A stretch of 64,000 nucleotides of DNA from NCBI GenBank assembly GCA_023079485.1, contig CM041085.1, positions 95,987,115-96,051,114 of the forward strand, written 5' to 3'. The DNA is from Archilochus colubris (taxonomy: Eukaryota; Chordata; Aves; Apodiformes; Trochilidae). Position numbers and translations under genes: made by a program. Of this stretch, positions 26,401 to 36,396 are shown piece after piece. The number at the start of each line of letters is the position of its first letter. Position 1 is the stretch's first letter. The notes under the pieces were generated by a model. It made no database searches. It had not been told where the DNA came from and was given only the letters and a program-made list of their open reading frames with translations.

Positions 26401-29400
26401 TAGTTTGAATTTTACTAAAACTGTTATGATGCAAGGATTTTCTTGATCTCTCTTGATCTCTCTTTGGGGTGTGGGGTTTTTTTTTGGGTTTGTAGGGGTT
26501 TGTTTTACATCTGCTGCAGCAATTTTCATGGCTATTCTGTTGACATTTCATATTTTAGTTATGGTGTGTACTTAGTTTTGTGTTGTGATGACATTTTGTC
26601 AATTTTCTTTGATGGGCTAAATAGAATAAAAGCATTTATGAATACTCTAAAATGTGTCACTGCTAACTGTCAAAGCAAAACTGACTGTGGGCCTTTTTTA
26701 TCTTTATCCTTTTTTTTGAGAATAAAGACCAGTTTCTTCATTGTGAAGTTTCATCTTCAGTGTTACAACTTGCAACAAAGGTAAACAACTCTTCTTTGGA
26801 AGTGTAACATTCTGTATCATATATATTTCAGACAATGTATGTTAGGAAATTACCTGTATTTCATGTGCAGCCTGATTAAGGAGGATATTTATGTACTTCA
26901 CTGATGATTTTACAGATACATATGATCCTTGTTCATGGGATTCTTACTGAAGTAATATGAGCAGTGCAGTATTAGTTAGAAAGCTGCCTCATTTCCTTTC
27001 ATTGATGAAGAGTGGAAGGATTTCTTCCACGTGATAGTTATTAAAACACAAAATGAAAATAAGCCAGAGGAATAACTGAAACCAAGTCTAAGGAAGCACT
27101 AAATTTTAGTGCAACCAGCAATAAAACCATGAAAGTGCAAGGGATTTGGGTTATTTATTCCATTATACATGTCTCTCTGACCACAAAAGGTTAGGGACTT
27201 CGGAATCCTCGAATCCCTGAATGATTTGGGTTGGAAAACACCTTAAAGATCATCTAGATCCAGCCCCCTGCATGGGCAGGGATGCCTTCAACGGGGTCAG
27301 GTTGCTCAAAGCCTCATCCAGCCTGGCTGTGAACACTTCCAAGGTGGGGGCATCCACAGCTTCCCTGGACAACCTGTGCCAGTGTCTCACTACTCTCACA
27401 GAAGAAGATTTCTTTGTAATATTTGTTCCAACTCTTGCCTCTTTCAGTTTGGAACTGTTCTCTCTTTCTCCTACATATCTTTCAGAAAAGTGGGCATACA
27501 TTTTTTTCTTATTTTTTTTACCTTGATAGGTGTCCAAGAATCTTTTTAAATGTTGTTAAAATACATTAGTGGAAGATGAAAGAACTGGAAGTTGTTATGA
27601 TATGCTGGAGCTTGTTTTGAAATTCCATAGGTATAGAGAAAAGCATTTTAAAATAGGCTCATTAGTGCAATAGGATACTTTACATCAATATGTATAAACT
27701 CAACATCTGTGTCTTCTTTTTGTCCTCCTTCAAATATAGCATGTTTTCACTGAAAATAAGTCAGATTCTTCTGGACCTTTTTCTACTATCTGGAGGAATT
27801 TTATTCCTTTTTATGAAAATATAAACTACTGGGGTTTTTATGCCAGATGATTAATGTTTAGAAACAGAACCTTAATATTAATTTTGTTTATATTGAAGCT
27901 CTTTTGTCCCCTACTTAGTCATTCAGGAAGGCTTGCTAAGTATGTCTTTTGACTTTTTTTTTTTTTTTTTTAAATACCATTAGGCAAACCCTTTAGCTGC
28001 AATATTTTTTTTGTTTTAAAGTGAAACTCTCTTGTTTTAAAAATGTATTTACAAAAAGCACCGTATTCTTCTCATCTCTTCTTTCTTTATTTTTTTGTTT
28101 CTGACATTACTTCTTTATTTTGTTTGGTTGATCTGTCATCTTAGAAGCTGTTAGTACAGTGATATTACAGAAGTTCAAAGATCTTTAATATGTTAAGAAA
28201 TGGCTGATAACAGAATCACAGAATTACCAGAGTTGGAAGGGACCTCTATAGATCACTCAGTCCAATCCTCCCACTAAAGCAGGATCGCCTGCTTTAAATC
28301 AGCACATTCCACATGACAGCATCCAGCCTGGTTTTTAATATCTCCAGAGAAGGGGACTCCACAACCTCCCTGGGCAGCCTGTTCCAGTGCCTTGTCACCC
28401 ACATAGTAAAGTTATTTTTCTTATGTTTAAATGGAACTTCCTATGTTCCAGCTTGTGCCCATTGCTTCTCGTCCTGTCACTGGAACTACTGAGAAGAATC
28501 TGGTTCCATCTTCCTTGCACCCACCCTTTAGATACTTGAAGGCCTTAATAAGGTCTCCTCTTAGCCTTCTGTCCTCCAGGCTAGGGAGTCCCAGCTCTCT
28601 CAGCCTTTCCTCCTAACAGAGGTGCTCCAATCCCCCAGTCATCTTTATTGCCTTCCACTGGACTCTCTCCAGTAATTCCCAGTCTCACTTGAAGTGAGGA
28701 TCCCAGAACTGGATGCAGTATTCCAGCTGTGGCCTCACCAGGGCATAAAAGAGGGGGAGAATGACATCCCTTGACCTACTGGCCAAACTCTTCTTTATGA
28801 AACCCAGGATTCCATTGTCCTTCTTGGTAAAAAGGGCACAGTGCTGGCTCATGGATAATTTACTATCTACCGGGACCCTCAGAACTGCTTTCCAGCAGGT
28901 CCACCCCTAACCTATCCTGGTGCTTGGGGTTCTTCCTCCCTAGGTGCAGGACCCTACACTTACTCTTATTGAACCTCATAAAGTTCTTCACTTCCCAGCT
29001 CTCCAGCCTGTCCTGGTCACACTGGATGGCAGCACAGCCCTCTGGAGTGTCAGCCACCCCTCCCATCTTTGTACCATTAACAGACTTGCTGAGGATACAT
29101 TCTGTCCACCTCATCCAGATTGTTGAAGAACAGGTTTAACCAGACCAGACTGAGTATTGATCCCAGGGGGACACTGCTGGTCACAGGCTTCCAACTCAAC
29201 ACTGCTCCACTGCTCACCACGCCCTGAGTTCTGTCACACAGCCAGCTCACAATCCACCTCACTGTGCACTCATCTAACCCACACTTCCTCAGTTAATGAT
29301 GATTTATATGTGTGGCCTTTTCAGTATGCACATCATGAATGAAAGTCTCCATGTTGAAGCAGTATGAGGAACAACAAAGTTGGATGGATGAAGGGTATGT

Positions 29401-32400
29401 CTGCCATTTAGGGAGGCAACCTTCCTGGTCTCTTAAAGCCTGGGGTTTAAGACAGTCCCAATGCCTGATCACAGAGGAAAGCTTCTCACCCAGGCTTGGA
29501 GATGCAAAAGCATTAGCAGTGCTAATGGCTGGAGATGGAGGTTGGAAAGAAGGTCTTAGCTTCTGCTCATGCTGGAACAGGCTAACTGCGGTGCTGAATT
29601 TTCCTGGTTCACTTTTCACAGTTCTGAAAGGCAGGTTTAAAAAGGGGTTTAAAAACTTTCTGGCATCTTAGACTGAGAATCTCTGAACTCTTTAGTGGTT
29701 TCTCTGCCAGATGCAGAAATCTGGAATCTTTTCATACTGTGCCTGGCCCTTTGGCAATCTTGGAGGTTTCACCTCTGTGCTGAGCTTCTGAGTTAAAAGT
29801 ATGCAAAGACTTCATCTATAGTTGTTATTAGGCCAGCTTTTGAAAAGAGGCAAAGAGTTTTGAATGGCAAAATAAATTATTTTAATAACAAGATTTGAGA
29901 TGTTGGGGCATTCTGGTAGGTCCAAATCCTGGAGTTTCAGCTCATGTGTGCCACAGACCAGCAGTTGGTTGAGTTGAGAAATTCCCTCCACAAATGAATT
30001 CCCTCCCCAAATGCTTTGATACCTGGAAGACAAATTGGAGAGGTGTGTTTTTTGTATTTTTTTTTCCACTTTCTGTTGAGCTCTTGCATGTTACGAATAA
30101 GTTTTCTATAGTGTGGGAACAACGCTTAAGTAAAGCTGATTGGCATTTATTTATTATAAAACAATTAGTTTTAAATTTATTGAACTGTAAAGTACTCACA
30201 TGGAAAATTCCATCTCTAGCTTTTTAGGCTTTTTTTTTTTTCCAGGGTGTGGAGAGAGGGAAGCTGTAGGACAAACAATTGTTCCTCTCAGTCAAGGCTG
30301 AGAGGAAAATCCGTTCTTTTTGTTTACATTTATAAAAATTTCTGCAAGTATTTTGTGAACTGCCTCTACTTTGCTGGAGGGTTTTGAATCACCAGTCATC
30401 AATCCTTGGTGACAGTACTATTGAAGATCTGCTAAAACTTGGCCAAAATATAAATTTCTGGAGGTCTCATTTCATATATGCTGAGCAGTGGCTTTTTAGA
30501 GATTAGCTGCTTAACTACGCAATAGCATTGAGCATGCTGATTCTCACTGCAGGTATACAGCAAGAATCCCCTGTAATTGCTCTTTTTGGTTGCTAAGACT
30601 CTTGTTACATGGCTTCTTGCAGCCTGCAGAGAGAGACTTCAGTGCTTGGTGCCCTGCTGGCTGGGAAGTTGGGAAGCAGGAAAGTCTAACTGGAATATAT
30701 TAAAAGTACTGGTACCCACTCATGAGCAGTATCATACCAAACATACTTTAATCTCTTGCTTTGAAATATAAACTGTTTGTCCTGTACTTCTAACATATGA
30801 ATTCTGTGCTTTTTTTTTTCTCCCATGGTAAAGTGTTCATGTATATTAACCACACCTATCTGATGGATGGTTTTAAACTTTTTTTTTTCAGTTAAATCTT
30901 CAGAATCTTCCTCTTTGGTATCTGTTCATATATACTTACATCCTTTTTTTTTTTTTTTTTTTTTTTTGTGCAATAGACTCTAAGGTTACTTCTAAGCAAC
31001 TCTACTTCCATAGATTATACTCAACTGTTGGCATTTCTGGTCTGTGTCTTTTAGCCTAGCCTTGCATGAAACTTCTAGTAGAGCTGTAATGATGAACTAT
31101 GTACCTTTTTGCAGTTAATTTTACTGTTAGTTCTTCTTAGTGATGCTTGCTGTTTCACAGTGGACTCTTTATTTGTACATTTATTACTGTTTACCTAGTA
31201 CGTGAAGCTGAGAATCATGTCAATAATCAGAAATTGTTGGTGTGGTGAAAAATATTACACCTGAAGTAAGTTTTTTTGTAATAATACTGACTTTAGTAGG
31301 AAACTTCCAGTTTAAGGGGAGCTGTCCCTGTCTGGGACACTAACAAGTTATCTGTCAGTAAGCATTTATTCCCTGTTTTATCTAAAGAAAGAAAAAATTT
31401 AGTCAACAGCATCAGGACTGTCCCTTCAACATTTACCCCTCACCGCCATGCGGGGGGTGGGCAAGATTTTGGGAGGGGACATTCTTTGGTGACTGACTCT
31501 GACTTCTCATAATGAGCTGATTCTTATCATTAACCCAAAAGAATGCAAAAAATGAGTGAGTTAGATTTCTGTTGGCTTAGTGAGTTGAACTGGCTTCCCA
31601 CAGCCATCATACAGGTACAAAACCACAGCATAAGGAAGGCAGTATAAATATGAGTAGGCAGTGGACTCACTTGACCCTTTTCAGCAGCATTGTCTGATAA
31701 ACCAGATCTACCACCTTGTGAGACTTCTGTTTCAGGATCTGTCTGGCAGATGGACACTGGTAGTGAAGCATGGCAAAGCAGAGGGGGAGGGAGAGAAACA
31801 GCAGAGTTTCCCTAGGGATACAGGCAGCATCCTTTACATGATGTTCTAGGAGAGACTCCATGTACTCCCCATTTCAGAAGACAGGCTAATTAAATGGCAG
31901 CTTTCTCATGGTGGAGAATGACTACTTCATAAATTGGGATTTCCTCTTCTGAAAGGGAAGAATGTGTGCCCTGGGCTTGAGCTTTTTAGATGCCTCTGGG
32001 GACAAACAATGACGATGGGTTTTCAGTAGTCTGCCGGTTGATGGGTTAATGTGCATGTGTAATTTCACTTCTACTGATCCTTTTAGGTGACTGCACAGGG
32101 CATGCTGCATGGATTTTCACAATCTAAAATGGAAAATACAGGAGAACTTCATTAATGGATGTTTTGATAGGCATCCTCTGTGCTCTCATAGTCAAAATCA
32201 TATGAGACAAGTCTATAATCCTACTTCACTGAATACTGAAATGACATGTTGAGAAGTTGCTGCTTTATTTCTCATTGAAATGAATGAAAAACTTCAAAAA
32301 GGAAGCCTGAAGGAAGTGGAAGCAAGTGATGTGAGAGGAATGTAGAGACACTGAGCAAGCAGAGATGAGATTAGAAATGACAAAACACACCTAGAGTTAA

Positions 32401-35400
32401 TTTGGTGAGGAAAATGAAAAGCAGTAAGAAAGCTTTCTGTATGTACACCAGCAGCAGGAAGGGTGTAAAGAAGATGGAGTTGGACTCTTCTCTTTGGTAC
32501 TCAGTGAATGTCAAGAGGGAGTGGACACATAAACATAATAATAAAATTTTCACTGTGAGGGCAATCAAGCCCTGAAACAGAAAGACTTTAGATTCTCCAG
32601 CATTTGGAGCTGTACGTGATCCTTGGCAATCTGCTCCAGCTGATCCTGCTTCAAGCAGTGTGGTTGGACTGGGTAGACTCCAGAGGTCCCTTACAGCTTT
32701 AAAGGCCATGTGACTCTGTGAAATTTGAATATTGAATTATTTCTTTTTTTCCAATGACACATGGAAAAATACTTTAAAGGTTTGAAAATACAAGCTAGTC
32801 GGTTATGTAATATAAAATTCCTAAAAAAATTGGGAGTAGTACTTTTGAGTTTTGTGGAGACACATCATAAAAATGAAATACTGCAAGTGGCTTTATGCTT
32901 TCAGACCATGTCAGTACTGTATTTTCATACTTTGCGTAACTTTAATATTTTTAATTTTTAATATTCTTTTATAAGTCTCAGATGTGGTGAGGAGTCAGCT
33001 TATCAAATTGTCATCTCTTTTTTACTTACTGACCTCCTTTTAACATCCATTGCAAAGCACCTAATTGTTCTGGGATCTGGATCTTTCTCCATTGACTCAC
33101 CCTGGCCCATCTGTTCTTGGACTGTGGCAACAGGAGATGCTGTTCAGGGAGAGCACAGCCTGGCCAGTTTCAAGGGCCTCTTCCCTAACATTAAGAATGA
33201 TTCTTTTGAGGTATTAGGGGTGCATCCCTCTAAATAGAGGCTATCTGTTTATGGATCTGCTGTCTAAATTTTTCTAAATGTTTCTGTGATGGTCCTCAGC
33301 ATTTTTTGGCTTTGCAGCTGCCATGTGTCAAGCTGATGGTTTCAGAGAAACCAGACTTTAATATCTCCTTCCTGGGCTGTACCTACCAGTGAATCCAGTT
33401 GTAACCATACTGGCTGCATTGCTGGTGGTGGTTGTCTGTAGATTAAAAACAATGAAAAGAAATACAGAAATGCAGCAGCCTGTTTTGAGGGATTTTTTTT
33501 TTTTTTTTTTTAGTAAGTGACAGAATTATATGACAGCAGTAGTCAAGAATAAAGATTGTTGCCTTAACCAGTTTAGTAATTAGAAAAAAAGGTTTCTGGG
33601 AGTAGGAAGCATTTGACCTCCTCTTTTGCTGAGGTATATGTTAAGAATAGTTCCACTGAGAAGACTGTCAAGAGTGAGCTGTTTGCTCCTTTTCTGTTGA
33701 ATGATAACATGCTTCAGAATATCAGTGCTTGTGCAGGCAAACGTATAAGGGGAGGGGTGAGCATGGTGGGCAGAGATTCTTGCTTTAGTCTTACACTTAC
33801 AGGGTTTCTTTCAGCCTAATTCATTTAATAAGCAGTAGTCTTTGTACTGTGGGTTTATGGTCTACTTGGACATGGATGTAAATGTTTTATTTGGAACCAC
33901 CAAACAAAAAAGTGGTAGAAGTATGTCTTAAATGTTTAGTGTACATTTTCCCCAAGGACATGGTGAGAGAAGAAGAATCTGTTAATTATCTTTGTATGTA
34001 CCTACTGGCTCCATTATGGGAGTACTTGTTAGGAAAATATACAGGAATGGTGCAGTGTATTCATAGGTACTGATTTACATACAGGTTGAAAGAGTGCAGA
34101 GTTGTAAATTTTTGTCTAGAGACCTGCACACACAGTATCTGCCTGACACTGAGTAGAACTTTTCTAATAATGGTTCTTAAATCTGTAAATCAGAATTAGA
34201 CTTAACGAAATTAAAAATTAAGATGTCTAAAGTTAAAAATATGGAGAGCCTTGTGACTAGATATTAACAGGATTTTATTATTAAATGACTTTGATTCTTT
34301 TAATTTCTTTCTTTTTTTTCTTTCTTCTGGCTGGAGAATGCTTGGGTTTCCAAATAAATGCAGGAAAGTTTGGAGTTGAACTGTTGATGTGTGCATGATG
34401 TTCTAGGTTTAACGAAAGATGTATGTGTAGGTTTATCCTTTTTTACCTTGAGTGTGTGTGTATAAATACTTGTCTCCAAATAGTCTTCATCAGTGCTGTT
34501 CTTTTAAAGGCACATACAATTTAAATTAAGCTAGTTCTCTGTCTCCATTAAACTGCTATATGAAAACCAGGAACAAGGTGGTTCTTTTTATTTATTATTA
34601 ATTTGCAGATTTATTATGTGGCAACAGGGCACTAGCAGGGAGCCAGCAGAAGAGCACCCGGGACTCCCAGCTGTGCTCTCACGCCCTGCAAGCTGCAAGG
34701 TTTCCTATTTTCTGCCTAGCAGGGAAGAGCTCTTCCTGCAGTAACCCAACCTGCTCTTTTCCAAACCACGGCCATCCTCTGCAGGCTGCACGGAGCCACT
34801 GCACTCCCAGCTGGACTGCAGGAGGAGGGGTAGGGTTGGGGCTGCTCACCAGCCACCCAGAGCCAGCACCTGTGCTTCTCAGTCTGTAATTCGAATTTAT
34901 GAGAATGTTACTTCTCTGTACAGGTTCAAGGTGCAAGCTTCCGGGGTTGGAAGGAAGTGACATCTATGTTCAATAAAGATGATGAACAGCAACTGTTAGC
35001 AGGATGCAAGTCTACAAAATCCAAAGGGTGAGTAGCTGGTCTATCTGCTATTAAAATACAGAAAATAGGTGTGAAAAGTAGTGAAGGGAGACAGGTGAGA
35101 AAGCAGTAGCATTCAAATCCTGGAAGTTAAATCACCTGGCTAGAGTACTAAATTCTTCTAATGCTAATACATTTCCAAAAGCAGTTCTGCGTAGTTTACT
35201 GGGGGAAAAGTGTGTAACTTATTGTATAAAAGAATCTTTTATTTTATAAAAGAATGTTTGGGTTTGGAAGGGACCTCTGAAGATCATCTAGTTCAAGCCC
35301 CCCTGCCACAGCAGACTCACCTAGATCAGGTTGCACAGGGTAACATCCAGGTGGGTTTTGAACGCTGCCAGAGACGGAGCCTCCACAGCCCCTCTGGGCA

Positions 35401-36396
35401 GCCTGTTCCAGTGTCCTCTTACCCTTATGGTGAAGTTTTTCCTTATGTTTAGGTTGAACCTCCTGTGTTGCAGTTTGTGACTGTTGCTCCTTGTCCTGTC
35501 ACTGGACACCACTGACAAGTCTGTCCCATCCTCCTGACACCTACCCTTCAGATACTATAAACATTGATGAGATACCCCCTCAGTCTCCTCCAGGCTGAGC
35601 AGACTCAGCTCCCTCAGCTGTTCCTTGTATGGTGGATGCTCCAGTCCCCTAATCACATTAATAGCTCTGTGCTGGACTCTCTCCAGTAAGTGCTTTGTCC
35701 ATCATGAACTGAGGAGCCCAGATCTTGATGCAGTATTCCAGATGGGGCCTCACCAAGGCAGAGTGGGAGGGAAGTTAGCTTCCCTCAGCCTGCTTGCCAC
35801 ACTTTCTTTGATGAACCCCAGGATGGCCACACACTCCATTTTGATTTATCACTACAAGATTCTATGAAGTTTAGGCTTATATGTGTACAAGGGTGTTTTT
35901 CCTGAAGTTGAGAGTAATGGATGTGCTGTCATAGTAACTGACTAGCGTTTCTTTCAATAAATCATAGCAAATTAATTGAATGTTTATTAATAACTATCGC
36001 ATGCATTGTTAAATGAAGAAATTAATCAGTTCATCATTGTTATGTTCTAGAACAAACCTAAAGCTAAAGGAAGAGATGAAATCTGAAAAGAAAACAGGTT
36101 TTTGGGACAGTTTGGTGATAAAGCAGAATGCCTCATCTAGGAAACCAGATGAGATAGAGGGATGGGAACCGCCTCAGATTACCACTGCTGAGCCTACCAG
36201 TGATGCAGCAGCTGCTCTAAGTGACTATACAGCCTGGTCAGGCTGGGAAGATGAAACCAAAGGCTCCACAAAATACACAAACCTGGCCAGCTCAGGAAAC
36301 AGTTCCAGGTGGAGTATCAAATCAGCTGGAAAGCTGGTTAGTATTAGACGTCAAAGCAAAGGTAACCTTACTGACAACTGGGAAGAACTAGAATGA
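14303..36396 (+). CDS. TDRP: Testis development-related protein TDRP, three coding exons, complete
   Basis: Joining 14303-14425, 34924-35027 and 36051-36396 gives a 190-residue protein. All junctions have GT/AG sites and compatible phases (0 after exon 1, 2 after exon 2). I recognise the TDRP family (formerly C8orf42) from the core motifs [47 protein letters not shown] and [10 protein letters not shown], which match mammalian TDRP as I remember it; the length is close to the human protein. In mammals TDRP is reported as a mainly nuclear protein of spermatogenic cells, linked to sperm motility. No enzymatic domain, signal peptide or membrane segment is visible. The N-terminal 41 residues are acidic, then proline- and alanine-rich, and least conserved. 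The start ATG has G at -3 inside a CpG island. Identity is confident; function is known only from the family. Confidence 0.96.
16020..16066 (+). repeat. (GTTTT)n low-complexity tract
   Basis: GTGTGTCTGGGG is followed by T7 and repeated GTTTTGTTTT units in TDRP intron 1. Similar short (GTTT)n tracts occur at about 6667-6690 and 38035-38070. Confidence 0.8.
19676..20366 (+). mobile_element. CR1 retrotransposon 3' fragment, about 0.7 kb, in TDRP intron 1
   Basis: It begins within the end of the ORF2 region (ATGACTGGAAAGCTGCC, then GACCTGGGGGTGTTAGTTGA, encoding the DLGVLV motif) and continues through GAGCCTGGAGAAGAGGAAGC, GGAAAAATTTCTTCACTGAA and TAGTGGTGGACTTGGCAGTG to the end TTCTGTGATTCTGTAG. 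The C-terminal ORF2 frame is broken by stops. Sense to TDRP. Confidence 0.95.
27200..27440 (-). mobile_element. CR1 3' fragment in TDRP intron 1
   Basis: GAATCCCTGAATGATTTGGG, CACCTTAAAGATCATCTAGA, CTGGCTGTGAACACTTCCAA and GGGGCATCCACAGCTTCCCT match the antisense CR1 3' region. The distal border is indistinct. Confidence 0.9.
27954..27971 (+). repeat. Poly(T) tract, 18 bases
   Basis: A T homopolymer in TDRP intron 1. Confidence 0.95.
28210..29297 (-). mobile_element. CR1 retrotransposon, about 1.1 kb, with ORF2 remnant, in TDRP intron 1
   Basis: Antisense to TDRP. The 3' end at 28210 reads CAGAATCACAGAATTACCAG, followed by the usual CR1 3' blocks (CCTCCCTGGGCAGCCTGTTC, GTGGCCTCACCAGGGCATAA). 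Further from the 3' end, from about 28,690 to 29,297, the complement still encodes ORF2 C-terminal segments. This is the longest and best preserved copy in the window; everything 5' of the reverse-transcriptase palm is missing. Confidence 0.96.
28690..29297 (-). pseudogene. Decayed CR1 ORF2 (reverse transcriptase C-terminal part)
   Basis: On the - strand, 29262-29077 encodes [17 protein letters not shown] and [12 protein letters not shown], the degraded palm region (intact CR1 has a VPQGS-type motif here). 29114-28863 encodes [32 protein letters not shown] and DLLESS. A further piece below 28,862 encodes [32 protein letters not shown] and [15 protein letters not shown]. The pieces lie in different frames, and the catalytic aspartate region is not intact. 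It is not functional. Confidence 0.88.
30944..30967 (+). repeat. Poly(T) tract, 24 bases
   Basis: An uninterrupted T run in TDRP intron 1. No retrogene body or poly(A) signal is recognisable next to it. Confidence 0.95.
32610..32722 (+). mobile_element. Short CR1 3' fragment in TDRP intron 1
   Basis: CTTGGCAATCTGCTCCAGCT, GATCCTGCTTCAAGCAGTGT, GGTTGGACTGGGTAGACTCC, AGAGGTCCCTTACAGCTTTA and the end TGTGACTCTGTGAAAT match the CR1 3' terminus, sense to TDRP. Confidence 0.88.
33493..33511 (+). repeat. Poly(T) tract, 19 bases
   Basis: A T homopolymer in TDRP intron 1. Confidence 0.95.
34924..35027 (+). CDS. TDRP: TDRP coding exon 2 (residues 42-75 plus two bases)
   Basis: The acceptor is CTGTACAG before GTTCAAGG and the donor is AAAGG before GTGAGTAG. 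The exon encodes [12 protein letters not shown], then [10 protein letters not shown], and ends KSTKSK with GG left over for the next codon. This is one of the most conserved parts of the family. An unusually GC-rich intronic patch (about 34630-34870) sits immediately upstream. Confidence 0.96.
35028..36050 (+). other. TDRP: TDRP intron 2 (1,023 bases)
   Basis: GTGAGTAG to TTCTAG. More than half is the antisense CR1 fragment at 35250-35840. The remainder is unremarkable AT-rich sequence. Confidence 0.95.
35250..35840 (-). mobile_element. CR1 retrotransposon 3' fragment in TDRP intron 2
   Basis: TTTGGGTTTGGAAGGGACCT, CTGAAGATCATCTAGTTCAA, CCCTCTGGGCAGCCTGTTCC, CTCCAGGCTGAGCAGACTCA and GCAGTATTCCAGATGGGGCC follow the CR1 3' region in reverse complement. 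It fills more than half of the 1,023-base intron. The small open frames here are by-products of the repeat. Confidence 0.95.
36051..36396 (+). CDS. TDRP: TDRP coding exon 3 (C-terminal part, residues 76-190, and stop)
   Basis: The acceptor TTCTAG precedes AACAAACC, and the first A completes the glycine codon begun in exon 2. The exon encodes [10 protein letters not shown], then the conserved block [32 protein letters not shown] and the basic motif VSIRRQSKG, and ends NWEELE with TGA at 36394-36396. Residues around 120-135 ([15 protein letters not shown]) look poorly conserved. Confidence 0.96.

Larger units (their letters stand above)
14426..34923 (+). other. TDRP: TDRP intron 1 (20.5 kb)
   Basis: It starts GTAGGAGC and ends CTGTACAG. 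It contains the CR1 copies and homopolymer tracts listed separately. No additional TDRP-like or other exon was recognised. GC-richer patches at about 23,720-24,080 and 34,630-34,870 are open in several frames; I could not assign them. Confidence 0.9.

Noticed and set aside
28431..29139. Several plus-strand frames of 60-71 codons
   Set aside because: They are shadows of the antisense CR1 copy.
29339..29671. 110-codon plus-strand frame next to the long CR1 copy
   Set aside because: No recognisable domain, no splice-site support, and an equally long antisense frame. Probably chance in GC-richer DNA.
30944..30967. Poly(T) run as the tail of an antisense processed pseudogene
   Set aside because: No TTTATT (antisense AATAAA) and no coding remnant follows within several hundred bases.
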